DNA of 64,000 bases, from the NCBI GenBank assembly GCA_015057525.1, contig SVEE01000011.1, positions 1-64,000 on the forward strand. The letters run 5' to 3'. This DNA is from Lachnospiraceae bacterium (GTDB lineage: Bacteria > Bacillota > Clostridia > Lachnospirales > Lachnospiraceae). Shown here in pieces: positions 35,173-44,339 of this stretch. Under the pieces are notes generated by a model. That model searched no databases, had not been told where the DNA came from, and was given only the letters and a program-made list of their open reading frames with translations. Each line of letters starts with the position of its first letter. Within the stretch, counting starts at the first letter, position 1. Both the position numbers and the translations under genes were made by a program.

Positions 35173-36576
35173 CTACTCATGGTAGTCATATGACTCTATG
35201 TTTTCTTCCTCAACATACTCTTCAAAGACCATTTCATCATCCTGCTTAAAAGCCTCTGTACTATCCTTTTTAAGTAAGACTATAATAGTCTGGAATATAA
35301 GCTTAATATCAAGCCACATACTATATTCTTCAATATACATCAAATCAAGTATAAGCTTATCCTTAGGTGATGTGTTATACTTACCAGCAATCTGTGCATG
35401 TCCAGTTATACCAGCCTTAACCCTAAGTCTATATTCAAACTCTGGTAAAACAGATGTATAATTGAATATATTAGCCAACATTTCAGGTCTTGGACCTACA
35501 ACACTCATATCTCCTTTTAATACATTGAAGAACTGCGGTATTTCATCTATTCTGTACTTTCGTAAAAACTTACCTACTCTTGTTACACGGTCATCATTTT
35601 CTACTACAGAATAATTTTCTACATCCTCTTTCATTGTTCTAAGCTTGTATACGGAAAAAATCTTACCATCTCTTGTTGCTCTGTTTTGTTTAAATATAAT
35701 ACTTCCTTTATCTTCAATCTTAATTGCTATTGCAGCAATAAGAAGAATTGGCGATGAAAGAATTATAGCAATAGAAGATAAAACTATATCCATAACACGT
35801 TTTAAGAACTTCTGCTCTAGGGTTAAGCCCTTTGAAAAATGACCAAATACGGAAACGTCATCCAATATAACATGTCTGGAGTTATGTTCTATAACATCAT
35901 GCATATCAGGATTGAAGTAAACATTTTTCATGTTCTGATAACAGAATTCAACTATTTCAGTTCGCTCCTTAATTGGTACATCATATACAAAAATAGTATC
36001 ATGCTCTGAGATGTAGCTCTTTAGATTCTTGTCTCTGTAATCAGCGATTTTAACTATATCATATTGTAATTTAAATTTTCTGATACTTTTTATTATCTCA
36101 TTAAGGCTTCGCTGGGAAGATGTAATTATCACACACTTCTCAGGGTCATACAACCAAAAATAAAGCTTATTTCCGCCATATGTGAATATAAGTATCACTA
36201 TAAACTGCAATAAAATAATGAGTGGCAATAATTCAGGCTGTTCGAAAATGAACGTTTTATTGTTCTTTTCATTAGTATTCATGACTGACAACATAAATGT
36301 TGTAATCACATCCGTAAACACTATCATCAAAAACAGCGAATGAACTATAGGCTTACTCTTTCTTCTTCCTATATCATATCTTCCATATATGTTTGAAAAC
36401 ATATACGACATAATCAGGTATGTGGCTATTGTAACACCAGATGTTCTCGAAAGATTTAATAACTGCCAGTTACTCTTTGAGTACATGCCATAATAAATCC
36501 AAAACAGAATCACCTGCATGGCTATCTTAAGAAGAAATATTATTGAAGTTTCAAGCTTTCTAAGTTCTGCTTTCAT
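35173..36576 (-). CDS. Polyprenyl-phosphate sugar phosphotransferase
   Basis: Initiates polysaccharide repeat units by moving a sugar-1-phosphate to undecaprenyl phosphate at the membrane. The N-terminal half has four to five membrane helices and a flexible cytoplasmic domain. The C-terminal catalytic domain (about residues 265-450) begins with a membrane-dipping helix (KRVMDIVLSSIAIILSSPIL) and contains KLRTMKED, RKYRIDEIPQFFNVLKGDMS and VVGPRPEM, typical of the WbaP/ExoY family. It lies between glmM and rfbD in one operon. The donor sugar is unknown. Confidence 0.93.
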   Translation of the reverse strand: MKAELRKLETSIIFLLKIAMQVILFWIYYGMYSKSNWQLLNLSRTSGVTIATYLIMSYMFSNIYGRYDIGRRKSKPIVHSLFLMIVFTDVITTFMLSVMNTNEKNNKTFIFEQPELLPLIILLQFIVILIFTYGGNKLYFWLYDPEKCVIITSSQRSLNEIIKSIRKFKLQYDIVKIADYRDKNLKSYISEHDTIFVYDVPIKERTEIVEFCYQNMKNVYFNPDMHDVIEHNSRHVILDDVSVFGHFSKGLTLEQKFLKRVMDIVLSSIAIILSSPILLIAAIAIKIEDKGSIIFKQNRATRDGKIFSVYKLRTMKEDVENYSVVENDDRVTRVGKFLRKYRIDEIPQFFNVLKGDMSVVGPRPEMLANIFNYTSVLPEFEYRLRVKAGITGHAQIAGKYNTSPKDKLILDLMYIEEYSMWLDIKLIFQTIIVLLKKDSTEAFKQDDEMVFEEYVEEENIESYDYHE

Positions 36577-36591
36577 ATCTTAACCTTTTAA

Positions 36592-37950
36592 CTATTGTGC
36601 CTCAAAACCCTTTTCTTTAATTACCTGTACAACTGAGTTTACATATTTTTGGCACAATTCATCTGTCTTCGCCTCAACCATAACTCTAATTAATGGCTCG
36701 GTACCACTTTCTCTAAGGAGAATTCTTCCGTCATCTCCCAACTCCTCCTCAACTCTCTTGGCTGCAGCAAGGACGTCTGAATCTTCCATAACCTCAACCT
36801 TGCTTGTTACACGTACATTAACCAAAAGCTGTGGATATATATTAAGTCCTCTTGTAAGCTCGGACATACTTGTTTTATTCTCAACCATAACCTCCATGAG
36901 CTTAAGTGATGTAAGAACTCCATCTCCTGTTCTTGCATTTTTAGAGAATATTATGTGTCCGCTTTGCTCACCACCTAATATGTATCCATTGTCCATCATA
37001 CATTCATAGACATATTTGTCTCCAACAGCAGTCTTAGCATATTCAATTCCCTCTGCGTCAAAGGCTTTGTATAATCCAAGGTTAGACATAACTGTTGTAA
37101 CAACGGTATTATTGTTAAGTCTACCCTTTTCTTTTAAATATTTTCCACATATATAAAGAATTGCATCACCATCAATTAAATTACCCTTCTCATCAACAGC
37201 AAGGCATCTGTCTGCGTCACCATCATATGCAAATCCTGCATCCAACTGATTATCTACAACAAACTTCTGTAATCCCTCTATATGTGTTGAACCACAGTTG
37301 GTATTAATATTTACACCATCAGGTTCATTATTAATTACATATGTCTTTGCTCCTAGAGCATCAAAAACAGCCTTGGCAACCGTAGACGAAGCACCATTAG
37401 CACAATCTAATCCTACCTTAAGATTCTTAAATGATCTTGTTGGTAATGTCATAAGATATCCAATGTATCTGTTTCGTCCCATAGAATAATCAGTAGTTCT
37501 ACCAATAGCTTCACCTGTTGCAAATGGTAATTCTGGAATAATACCATCTATGTATTGTTCTATTTCTTCCTCTACTGATGCTTCCATCTTAGAACCATGG
37601 CTATTAATTATTTTAATTCCGTTATCATAGAATGGATTATGACTTGCTGAAATCATAATACCACAATCAAACTGATCTGCTCTTACAATATATGATACAC
37701 TAGGTGTTGGCGTAACATGCATAAGAAATACATCTGCTCCACTTGCTGTAAGTCCAGCTACAAGAGAGTACTCAAACATATAGCTTGAACGTCTTGTATC
37801 CTTACCTATAACAATTCTAGCTCTTTCACCATCTTTTTTATCTTTACCAAAATAATATCCTAAATATCTGCCTACCTTGTAAGCATGCTCTACTGTTAAA
37901 TCAACATTAGCCTCACCTCTGAAGCCATCTGTACCGAAATATTTTCCCAT
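36592..37950 (-). CDS. glmM: Phosphoglucosamine mutase
   Basis: Converts glucosamine-6-phosphate to glucosamine-1-phosphate for UDP-GlcNAc, the precursor of peptidoglycan and polysaccharides. At 452 residues it has the standard motifs: start MGKYFGTDGFRGEAN, active-site Ser in GIMISASHNPFYDNG, metal-binding DGDADRC and phosphate-binding RESGTEPLIRVM. It is the first gene of the operon with the sugar transferase and rfbD (gaps of 15 and 9 bp). Confidence 0.96.
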   Translation of the reverse strand: MGKYFGTDGFRGEANVDLTVEHAYKVGRYLGYYFGKDKKDGERARIVIGKDTRRSSYMFEYSLVAGLTASGADVFLMHVTPTPSVSYIVRADQFDCGIMISASHNPFYDNGIKIINSHGSKMEASVEEEIEQYIDGIIPELPFATGEAIGRTTDYSMGRNRYIGYLMTLPTRSFKNLKVGLDCANGASSTVAKAVFDALGAKTYVINNEPDGVNINTNCGSTHIEGLQKFVVDNQLDAGFAYDGDADRCLAVDEKGNLIDGDAILYICGKYLKEKGRLNNNTVVTTVMSNLGLYKAFDAEGIEYAKTAVGDKYVYECMMDNGYILGGEQSGHIIFSKNARTGDGVLTSLKLMEVMVENKTSMSELTRGLNIYPQLLVNVRVTSKVEVMEDSDVLAAAKRVEEELGDDGRILLRESGTEPLIRVMVEAKTDELCQKYVNSVVQVIKEKGFEAQ

Positions 37951-38024
37951 ACGAGTATACTACTCCTCTCATATACACAATATTAATGTCATTATATTCC
38001 AATTTGCTAAAAAAGTAAAGGTTA

Positions 38025-39041
38025 CTAGTCCCAGCCGTCCTTATAATCATCATCAATATGCGACTCATATATAAGGCTAAGAAATCCATCTGCAACAGTT
38101 GCAGCACTTTCACTTGTATCTTCTCCAAGACTACCTTCATCAAACTGTGATGCAAGATATATTTCTACAGCCTGCTTGTCGTTGACAATACTAACTTCTG
38201 ACCTTTCACCACCGAATTCTCCATCTAAAGTCCACGGAATCGGGGTTGAACTTTTTATTTTTATTTTAGATGCTTTTATTTTAAAGAATAACTCACTCTC
38301 ATCATCTATCTCGTTCTTGAGAATAGCAGATAAAATCTGCTGTAATTCACCTACATTCTGAGGCATCTTAACAAATAGGCAATCAAATTTACCATCATCT
38401 AACACAACATGCTTTGAACCTCTTATTTTAAAGCCTGCAACAGAAAAGGAATTAGTAATCATTCCGTAAATATATTTGCCCGTAACCACAGAACCATCAA
38501 AGTCTGCTTCAAGCTCAAATGGTCTATAATCCATAACTTTTTTAACCGCCTCAACTACATAGGCCGAATGTCCCATAACCTTTTTTAATGACTGATTAGT
38601 GCTATATGAAATATCCGTAAATATTCCAAAAGCCGCAATATAAACGAAATACTTATCATCAAATTTTCCCACATCAAAACTAACAGGCCTACCTGAAACT
38701 ATCTGCTGAGCTGCTTCAAGAGGTTTTCTGGATATTTGAAGGCTTCTAGCAAAATCATTAGTAGTTCCAACTGGTATATATCCAAGAGGAACCTTCTTTT
38801 CGCCCATATTCATATATCCACACACTGTATTTTCAAGAGTGCCGTCTCCACCTGCACAGACAATTAAATCATAATTAAATCCCTCTGCACATATTTTTCG
38901 CTCAGCATCGTCAGGGCCAGTTGTCGGATATGTGACAACCTCATAGCCTGCTTGTGAAAAAGTCATTATTATCTCGAATAAATCGTTCTTTATTGCTGTC
39001 CTACCAGCTTTAGGGTTGATAATAAAAAGAAGTTTTTTCAT
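38025..39041 (-). CDS. Diacylglycerol kinase-family lipid kinase
   Basis: Cytoplasmic lipid kinase of 338 residues with the DAGK catalytic start LLFIINPKAGRTAIKNDL, nucleotide-binding GGDGTLENTV and GYIPVGTTNDFARSL. The C-terminal beta-sandwich includes TPIPWTLDGEFGGERSE. After that an extra acidic tail of about 45 residues (FDEGSLGEDTSESAATVADG) is not part of the usual fold. Close relatives phosphorylate diacylglycerol or related lipids; the substrate is not certain. It is 26 bp downstream of queC and may share its transcript. Confidence 0.9.
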   Translation of the reverse strand: MKKLLFIINPKAGRTAIKNDLFEIIMTFSQAGYEVVTYPTTGPDDAERKICAEGFNYDLIVCAGGDGTLENTVCGYMNMGEKKVPLGYIPVGTTNDFARSLQISRKPLEAAQQIVSGRPVSFDVGKFDDKYFVYIAAFGIFTDISYSTNQSLKKVMGHSAYVVEAVKKVMDYRPFELEADFDGSVVTGKYIYGMITNSFSVAGFKIRGSKHVVLDDGKFDCLFVKMPQNVGELQQILSAILKNEIDDESELFFKIKASKIKIKSSTPIPWTLDGEFGGERSEVSIVNDKQAVEIYLASQFDEGSLGEDTSESAATVADGFLSLIYESHIDDDYKDGWD

Positions 39042-39067
39042 AATACCACCACCATATTTAAGAAATA

Positions 39068-39733
39068 CTAGCTGTTTCTTCTGCTAAGATAAGCGTCTAA
39101 TCCTTTTTTTCTAAGCTTACAAGAAGGACAATTACCACAGCCATCCCCTATTATTCCGTTGTAACATGTAAGTGTCATATTTCTTATGACATCAAAGCCT
39201 CCCAATTTATCGGCCATCTCCCAAGTTTCTTCTTTATCAATCCACATCAATGGTGTTATTATATCAAATTCATAATCCATTGCCAAGTTAAGAGTAGTAT
39301 TTAGTGATTTTATAAATATATCCCTACAATCTGGATATCCAGAAAAATCACTTTGAGATACTCCTGTAATTATATCTGTAACCTTTTTCCCCTTAGCATA
39401 TATGGCTACAAAAGTAAGAAAAACCATATTTCTTCCTTCTACAAATGAATTAGGAGTCCCCTCATCTGGTGAATCCTCATCAACCACTATATCTTCTCTT
39501 GTGAGGGAATTAGGTGCAAGCTGATTAAGTAATGACATATCAAGAATCTCATGCTCAATACTAAACTTTTTACATATATCCTTGGCACACTCAAGCTCCA
39601 GCTTATGTCTCTGACCATAATCAAAGGAAACTGCATAAACCTTTTTATATTTCTTCATAGCCCACAAAAGACATGTAGTACTATCCTGTCCACCACTAAA
39701 TACTACAACTGCCGCCTCTTTATTTTTATCCAT
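39068..39733 (-). CDS. queC: 7-cyano-7-deazaguanine synthase
   Basis: Makes preQ0 from 7-carboxy-7-deazaguanine with ammonia and ATP. It has the PP-loop [14 protein letters not shown] and the zinc-binding cysteines near the C-terminus ([20 protein letters not shown]). The 221-residue length is normal. It is the last enzyme gene of the queD-queE-folE-queC operon, 17 bp after folE. No queF is seen, so the next step to preQ1 must be encoded elsewhere. Confidence 0.96.
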   Translation of the reverse strand: MDKNKEAAVVVFSGGQDSTTCLLWAMKKYKKVYAVSFDYGQRHKLELECAKDICKKFSIEHEILDMSLLNQLAPNSLTREDIVVDEDSPDEGTPNSFVEGRNMVFLTFVAIYAKGKKVTDIITGVSQSDFSGYPDCRDIFIKSLNTTLNLAMDYEFDIITPLMWIDKEETWEMADKLGGFDVIRNMTLTCYNGIIGDGCGNCPSCKLRKKGLDAYLSRRNS

Positions 39734-39750
39734 ATTCCAGATTCCTCCGT

Positions 39751-40329
39751 CTATTTAAGCATCATCATCAAACGATTTTGAAGCTGAACATCCTCGTTAA
39801 AACGCCCCTCAAGGGTTGTTGTAACTGTCTTTGCACCGTTATTTTTAATTCCTCTTGCTGTCATACAACTATGACATCCCTCAATTATAACAGCCACATC
39901 ATTTGAGCCTGTTACCTTTTTCATAACATAAGCAATATCTGTACCGATACGCTCCTGCAACTGAAGTCTCTTAGCCACCATGTCTGCAATTCTTGCCACT
40001 TTGCTTAGTCCTAATACCTTTCCCTTAGGAATGTATGCAACAGAAACCTTCATATCATACATAAGGGCAAGATGGTGTTCGCAATAACTGAAAACTTCTA
40101 TATCCTTTACCAGCACCATATCCCCACTGTTTTCTCCTGGCTGTTCAAAGGATTTGTCAAACATAGTTGCAATCTCATCATTGGAATAATTCATCCCTTC
40201 AAAAACCTCTTCATACATTCTTGCAACTCTGTCTGGTGTATCCTTTATACCCTCTCTCTCTGGGTCATCACCAAGAGCGATTAAAATTCCTCTAACATGC
40301 TCTCTAATTGCATCTTTATCTATAGCCAT
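39751..40329 (-). CDS. folE: GTP cyclohydrolase I
   Basis: Converts GTP to dihydroneopterin triphosphate, here the entry to 7-deazaguanine synthesis. At 192 residues it shows the zinc and catalytic motif [20 protein letters not shown] and the C-terminal [14 protein letters not shown]. It lies 1 bp after queE, inside the preQ1-controlled operon, which suggests a queuosine-dedicated copy rather than folate use; it may serve both. Confidence 0.96.
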   Translation of the reverse strand: MAIDKDAIREHVRGILIALGDDPEREGIKDTPDRVARMYEEVFEGMNYSNDEIATMFDKSFEQPGENSGDMVLVKDIEVFSYCEHHLALMYDMKVSVAYIPKGKVLGLSKVARIADMVAKRLQLQERIGTDIAYVMKKVTGSNDVAVIIEGCHSCMTARGIKNNGAKTVTTTLEGRFNEDVQLQNRLMMMLK

Positions 40330-40330
40330 T

Positions 40331-40999
40331 TTATACTCCCTTTCTATCTGGTTCCCAAATATACTTGTGCATCTGCAACTGTAATCTCACATCATTCATC
40401 TGATTGTCAATCATATAATCAACTATATTCTCTGGCTTTATCTGACCAAAGCAAGAGCTTAAATACACCTTAAGTCTATTGCTTAGATTGTATTTGTTAA
40501 TTATACTTTTTGCAACCTCTAAATCTTCATAATCTGACACAACGAATTTAACTGTATCTATCTTTCTAAGAATGTCAAAATTAGAAAGAATCATATATTC
40601 TTCCATCTTGCTTCCTGGAAGCTTGTAGTCCATTGTAAATGTTATATTATCCGATATGTCAATATATTCATCAAGAGCAACAGCCCCGTTAGTTTCTATT
40701 TCTATTCTTAAATCATTATCCTTTGACAGCATCATCAAGAGCCGTTTTATATTTTCCTGAATTAAAGGTTCTCCTCCAGTTAAAGTTATATTCTTAACTC
40801 CAGTATCCTTTATATAGGCATAGATTTCTTCTTCACTCAATATTTCAAATGGAGCCTTTGCCTCATTTGCCCACTTGGTATCACAATATGAGCAATTTAA
40901 ATTACATCCTGCAAATCTTATAAAACAGGCTAATTCTCCTGCTCTCCTTGCCTCTCCATTGATGCTGACAAACTTTTCTACAACCTTATATTTACCCAT
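40331..40999 (-). CDS. queE: 7-carboxy-7-deazaguanine synthase (radical SAM)
   Basis: Radical SAM enzyme turning 6-carboxytetrahydropterin into 7-carboxy-7-deazaguanine. The iron-sulfur motif is CNLNCSYCD, preceded by [20 protein letters not shown], and the SAM-binding ITLTGGEPL follows. The 222-residue length fits. It is the second gene of the que operon, 51 bp after queD and 1 bp before folE. Confidence 0.95.
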   Translation of the reverse strand: MGKYKVVEKFVSINGEARRAGELACFIRFAGCNLNCSYCDTKWANEAKAPFEILSEEEIYAYIKDTGVKNITLTGGEPLIQENIKRLLMMLSKDNDLRIEIETNGAVALDEYIDISDNITFTMDYKLPGSKMEEYMILSNFDILRKIDTVKFVVSDYEDLEVAKSIINKYNLSNRLKVYLSSCFGQIKPENIVDYMIDNQMNDVRLQLQMHKYIWEPDRKGV

Positions 41000-41050
41000 A
41001 ATATTATCCCTTTTTCATAAGTAAAAATTCTATAATAAATTTCTATGCAT

Positions 41051-41470
41051 TTATCCTGTATATGATGCACAGTTATTAGGTGTTTCATATACAGTTGCCA
41101 ATACAACCTTATATCCCTTTTTACTCATTTCCCTATAAAAATATTCTGAAAATTTTTCTGCTGTTGGCCTAAAGGAAACCTCAACCAATCTAAAATTCTC
41201 TTCTCTTAAAACCTCAAGTGTTTTATCCTTTAAGCTTCCTGTTTCATATATCAGACAATGATCAAAATAGTCCACTATGTTACTTAGGTCCTCTTTTAAC
41301 TTAGAGAAATCCACTATCATCCCTCTATTTTGTCCTTCGACTTCAAGATTTTCGCTTCCGACCTCAATTTCAACCTTCCATCTATGTCCATGTATATTAG
41401 AACATTTTCCCTCATATCCGCTGAGAAAATGTGCACTATCAAAGCTTGCATTAGTTTTTAAGGTATACAT
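41051..41470 (-). CDS. queD: 6-carboxytetrahydropterin synthase
   Basis: PTPS-family zinc enzyme of 139 residues acting on dihydroneopterin triphosphate. The zinc ligands are in FDSAHFLSGYEGKCSNIHGH, which also holds the catalytic Cys, and the conserved Asp-His pair is in YFDHCLIYE; a glutamate near the end (TVYETPNNCASY) binds the pterin. It is the first gene of the que operon, immediately after a preQ1 riboswitch and terminator. AAGGGAG lies 8 bp before the ATG. Confidence 0.95.
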   Translation of the reverse strand: MYTLKTNASFDSAHFLSGYEGKCSNIHGHRWKVEIEVGSENLEVEGQNRGMIVDFSKLKEDLSNIVDYFDHCLIYETGSLKDKTLEVLREENFRLVEVSFRPTAEKFSEYFYREMSKKGYKVVLATVYETPNNCASYTG

Positions 41471-41499
41471 ATGATTTCTCCCTTCACTTATTATCTAAG

Positions 41500-41534
41500 A
41501 AAAAAAGTCGCGAGTGCAACACACTCACGACTTT
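41500..41534 (-). terminator. Attenuator terminator of the que operon
   Basis: Minus strand: AAAGTCG and GTGAG pair with CTCGC/CGACTTT around a short loop (41504-41534, one mismatch), followed by seven T. It lies between the preQ1 aptamer and queD, and no further terminator separates thrC from the que genes. Confidence 0.85.
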
Positions 41535-41552
41535 GAATCCGTAAATTTGTTG

Positions 41553-41594
41553 CCCTAGTTTTGTTTACAGACAGGATGGTACAAACGAACTGTC
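41553..41594 (-). promoter_or_regulatory. preQ1-I riboswitch
   Basis: Minus strand: stem GACAG/CTGTC encloses loop TTCGTTTGTACCATC, followed by the tail AAACAAAACTAGGG. This matches the class I preQ1 fold (UUC start and UAC segment of the loop; A-rich tail ending AACUA that pairs back). A terminator follows and the next genes make preQ0, so control by transcription attenuation is expected. It begins 17 bp after the thrC stop codon. Confidence 0.82.
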
Positions 41595-41610
41595 TTATAT
41601 AATTTATATA

Positions 41611-43098
41611 TTATACTCCAAGAAATTTCTTAACTTCATCCAGCATAGCATCTTTGTCGCATACTGTATTATGTCTTACAGGTGCTGTTCTAATATCCTC
41701 GATTGCCTGTGGAACCTTTACTCCTGATAATCTGTTGAGCTCGTCAACAAGTTCAAAATCAGTCTGCTTATCGTAAGCAGCATCAATAGAATTCATAACA
41801 CTTCTTGTAAACTTGTATGGGCTTGCTGTCGATGCAATAACAGTAGGTGTTTTATCTCCTGTCTCAGCCACATATTTATCGTACACATTAGCAGCAACTG
41901 CTGTATGAGTATCCATAATATATCCGTCAGACTCATAAACCTTCTTAATAGTTTCTGCTGTCTCTGCTTCCGAAGCATATCCGCCAAAGAAATCCTTAAG
42001 CTCTGCTTTCATCTCATCAGTAATTGTGTACTCGCCCTGAGAATTAAGTGCTGTCATAAGCTCTTTGTTCTTAGCCGCATCGTTGCCAGCAATTCTATAG
42101 ATAAGTCTTTCAAGGTTACTTGAAATAAGAATATCCATAGATGGAGAAGTTGTAAGAATAAACTCTCTGTTTCTATCGTAGTTACCTGTAGCAAAGAAAT
42201 CAAATAAAACTTTATTTTCATTAGATGCACAGATGAACTTGTTAATTGGAAGTCCCATTGCCTTAGCATAGTAAGCAGCAAGGATATTACCAAAGTTACC
42301 TGTAGGAACTACTACATTAATCTTATCCCCAGCCTTAATATCTCCACTAGCAACAAGTCTTGTGTATGCATATACATAATAAACCATCTGTGGTACTAAA
42401 CGACCAATGTTAATTGAGTTTGCAGATGAGAACTGATAACCCTTAGTAGCAAGGTAGTCGTTAAGTTCTACATCAGAGAACATCTTCTTAACACCTGTCT
42501 GAGCATCATCAAAGTTACCTGTAATACCAACTACAAATGTGTTATCACCCTTCTGAGTAACCATCTGTTTCTCCTGAATTGGGCTAACACCATTCTTAGG
42601 ATAAAATACAATAATCTTAGTTCCAGGAACATCTGCAAAGCCTGCAAGAGCAGCCTTACCTGTATCTCCTGATGTAGCAGTAAGAATAACTATCTCATTC
42701 TCAACATTATTCTTCTTAGCAGAAGTTGTAAGAAGATATGGAAGAATTGAAAGTGCCATATCCTTAAATGCTATAGTAGAGCCATGGAAAAGCTCAAGAT
42801 AATAAGCACCCGCCTTCTTAACAAGAGGTGCAATCTCTTTAGTATCAAATTTATCATCATAAGCACTGTTTATACAATGTCTTAACTCTTCCTCAGTAAA
42901 ATCTGTGAGCATAAGCTTCATAACATTGTAAGCCACCTCACGATAATCCATCTTCGCTAAATCCTCAAGGGATACGTCAAATGCAGGTATTGAATCTGGC
43001 ACAAATAATCCGCCTTCATTAGCAAGACCCTTCAATATAGCTAAAGATGCTGTTGCTGTTTCCTCTGAATTTCTGGTACTCTTATATATAAGCTCCAT
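41611..43098 (-). CDS. thrC: Threonine synthase
   Basis: PLP enzyme converting O-phosphohomoserine to threonine. At 495 residues it shows the start of the long thrC form (MELIYKSTRNSEETATASLA), the PLP lysine in ELFHGSTIAFKDMAL and the phosphate-binding TATSGDTGKAAL. The start is the ATG seven bases after AAGGAG; an ATG 13 codons upstream has no site. No terminator follows it; transcripts would run into the preQ1 riboswitch leader, whose terminator may also end thrC mRNA. Confidence 0.95.
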   Translation of the reverse strand: MELIYKSTRNSEETATASLAILKGLANEGGLFVPDSIPAFDVSLEDLAKMDYREVAYNVMKLMLTDFTEEELRHCINSAYDDKFDTKEIAPLVKKAGAYYLELFHGSTIAFKDMALSILPYLLTTSAKKNNVENEIVILTATSGDTGKAALAGFADVPGTKIIVFYPKNGVSPIQEKQMVTQKGDNTFVVGITGNFDDAQTGVKKMFSDVELNDYLATKGYQFSSANSINIGRLVPQMVYYVYAYTRLVASGDIKAGDKINVVVPTGNFGNILAAYYAKAMGLPINKFICASNENKVLFDFFATGNYDRNREFILTTSPSMDILISSNLERLIYRIAGNDAAKNKELMTALNSQGEYTITDEMKAELKDFFGGYASEAETAETIKKVYESDGYIMDTHTAVAANVYDKYVAETGDKTPTVIASTASPYKFTRSVMNSIDAAYDKQTDFELVDELNRLSGVKVPQAIEDIRTAPVRHNTVCDKDAMLDEVKKFLGV

Positions 43099-43202
43099 AA
43101 CATAACTCCTTATAGTAAATTTAAATATTTTATCCATATTTCTTCGCTAGATGATAATAACACAATAAATATGCAAAAACAAGCAAAGAATGTGTATATA
43201 CC

Positions 43203-43234
43203 AAAAAAGAAGCTGAAAGATCAGCTTCTTTTTT
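43203..43234. terminator. Terminator after the 3D-domain gene
   Basis: Perfect stem AAAAAAGAAGCTGA/TCAGCTTCTTTTTT with loop AAGA, symmetrical A/T tracts. Confidence 0.9.
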
Positions 43235-43236
43235 AA

Positions 43237-44037
43237 TTATTGAACTATATATACTGCTGTTGTTCTTCTACCAAACTGAAGAGCCTCTGCATGGTTATTA
43301 AAGTAAATATCAATTCTATTTCCCTTAATAGCTCCACCAGTATCCTGAACAGTATAAATCTGTCCGTTGATATTAACTCTTGTACCGAATGGTAAAATAC
43401 TCGTATCTGCTGCAATTGTAACACCCTGAACTGCTGGTGCACCACTAGCTGTTGTAGGGTTTGTCATATTACTCCACTGACCACAACAAATAGGACATGG
43501 ACAATATGCTGTAAGTACGAAATCTCCAACGTATGTGTAAGTACCATTAGCATCTGCATATGTTACAACAACATTAGGATTGATAACAGGCTGTACAACT
43601 TCCGGCTGAGTATCTTCTGTCTGATGCTGTGCTGTTAAAGCATCATATGCCGCTTGGTCTTTCTCATCCTGACGCTTCGAAGAAAGGATTTCGTCTATCT
43701 GTTTCTCTGACTTTTCAAGCTGTGCTAACTGTGTAGTTTCATAAGAAACTGATAACACATCATTGTATGATACAGCCGTAATCTCAAATGTATTACCAGA
43801 AAATGGTTTCTCATCTTCAGCAACACTTGAAAGTGTCATCATAACACCAGATGGTGTTTTGCTCTCTTGTATTCTCGCCACCAATGAAATACTACAAACT
43901 GTTACAAGTGCTGCAATTACAGCTCCTGAACCAATAGTCTTATGGTGGTCATCTATGAAGTTTTTTGAAACTCTGCTTATCTTCTGTAAATCAATGCTTT
44001 TCAGCTTTCCTTTGATTTTTTCTAAGCTAATTTTCAT
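43237..44037 (-). CDS. 3D-domain cell-wall hydrolase, membrane anchored
   Basis: Predicted peptidoglycan-active protein (3D domain, double-psi barrel as in YuiC/YocH/MltA). A membrane helix at about residues 35-55 (TIGSGAVIAALVTVCSISLV) is followed by a linker with predicted coil (about 105-145) and the C-terminal 3D domain from about residue 165. The three conserved aspartates are in IAADTSILPFG, TVQDTGGAIKG and NRIDIYF, and the Cys cluster TAYCPCPICCG is typical of the subfamily. It probably acts in wall turnover. Promoter and operator-like palindrome lie upstream. Confidence 0.9.
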   Translation of the reverse strand: MKISLEKIKGKLKSIDLQKISRVSKNFIDDHHKTIGSGAVIAALVTVCSISLVARIQESKTPSGVMMTLSSVAEDEKPFSGNTFEITAVSYNDVLSVSYETTQLAQLEKSEKQIDEILSSKRQDEKDQAAYDALTAQHQTEDTQPEVVQPVINPNVVVTYADANGTYTYVGDFVLTAYCPCPICCGQWSNMTNPTTASGAPAVQGVTIAADTSILPFGTRVNINGQIYTVQDTGGAIKGNRIDIYFNNHAEALQFGRRTTAVYIVQ

Positions 44038-44106
44038 ACTTTCACCTCTGTGTGAACTTTTCCTTTCGAAATTGTTACAAAATAATTACATTTATCACAC
44101 AAGCAG

Positions 44107-44135
44107 ATTATATTCTAAGCAAGGGGTTTGGTCAA
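44107..44135 (-). promoter_or_regulatory. Promoter of the 3D-domain gene
   Basis: Minus strand TTGACC (44130-44135), 17-bp spacer, TATAAT (44107-44112), 69 bp upstream of the start codon. Confidence 0.8.
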
Positions 44136-44154
44136 GCTTTTTTGGTTTTTTTCG

Positions 44155-44170
44155 TTATTGTGCACAATAA
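44155..44170. promoter_or_regulatory. Operator-like palindrome
   Basis: Perfect 16-bp palindrome TTATTGTGCACAATAA, about 20 bp upstream of the -35 of the 3D-domain promoter, flanked by GGTTTT/AAAACC-type sequence. A regulator-binding site is inferred. The rest of the 302-bp gap is AT-rich with nothing else I can name. Confidence 0.45.
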
Positions 44171-44339
44171 AACCAAGGGGTTTTATGCACTTTACCTAAG
44201 TTTTTTAGAATTATTCGACAAAATTCAATTGTTACAAAGTCTATAACAATTTTGTAATTATAATACTAGACATTATTTTTCCTAACATTTATACTTAAAT
44301 CATCGTTATATTATATGAACAAGCATAAGGAAAAATACT

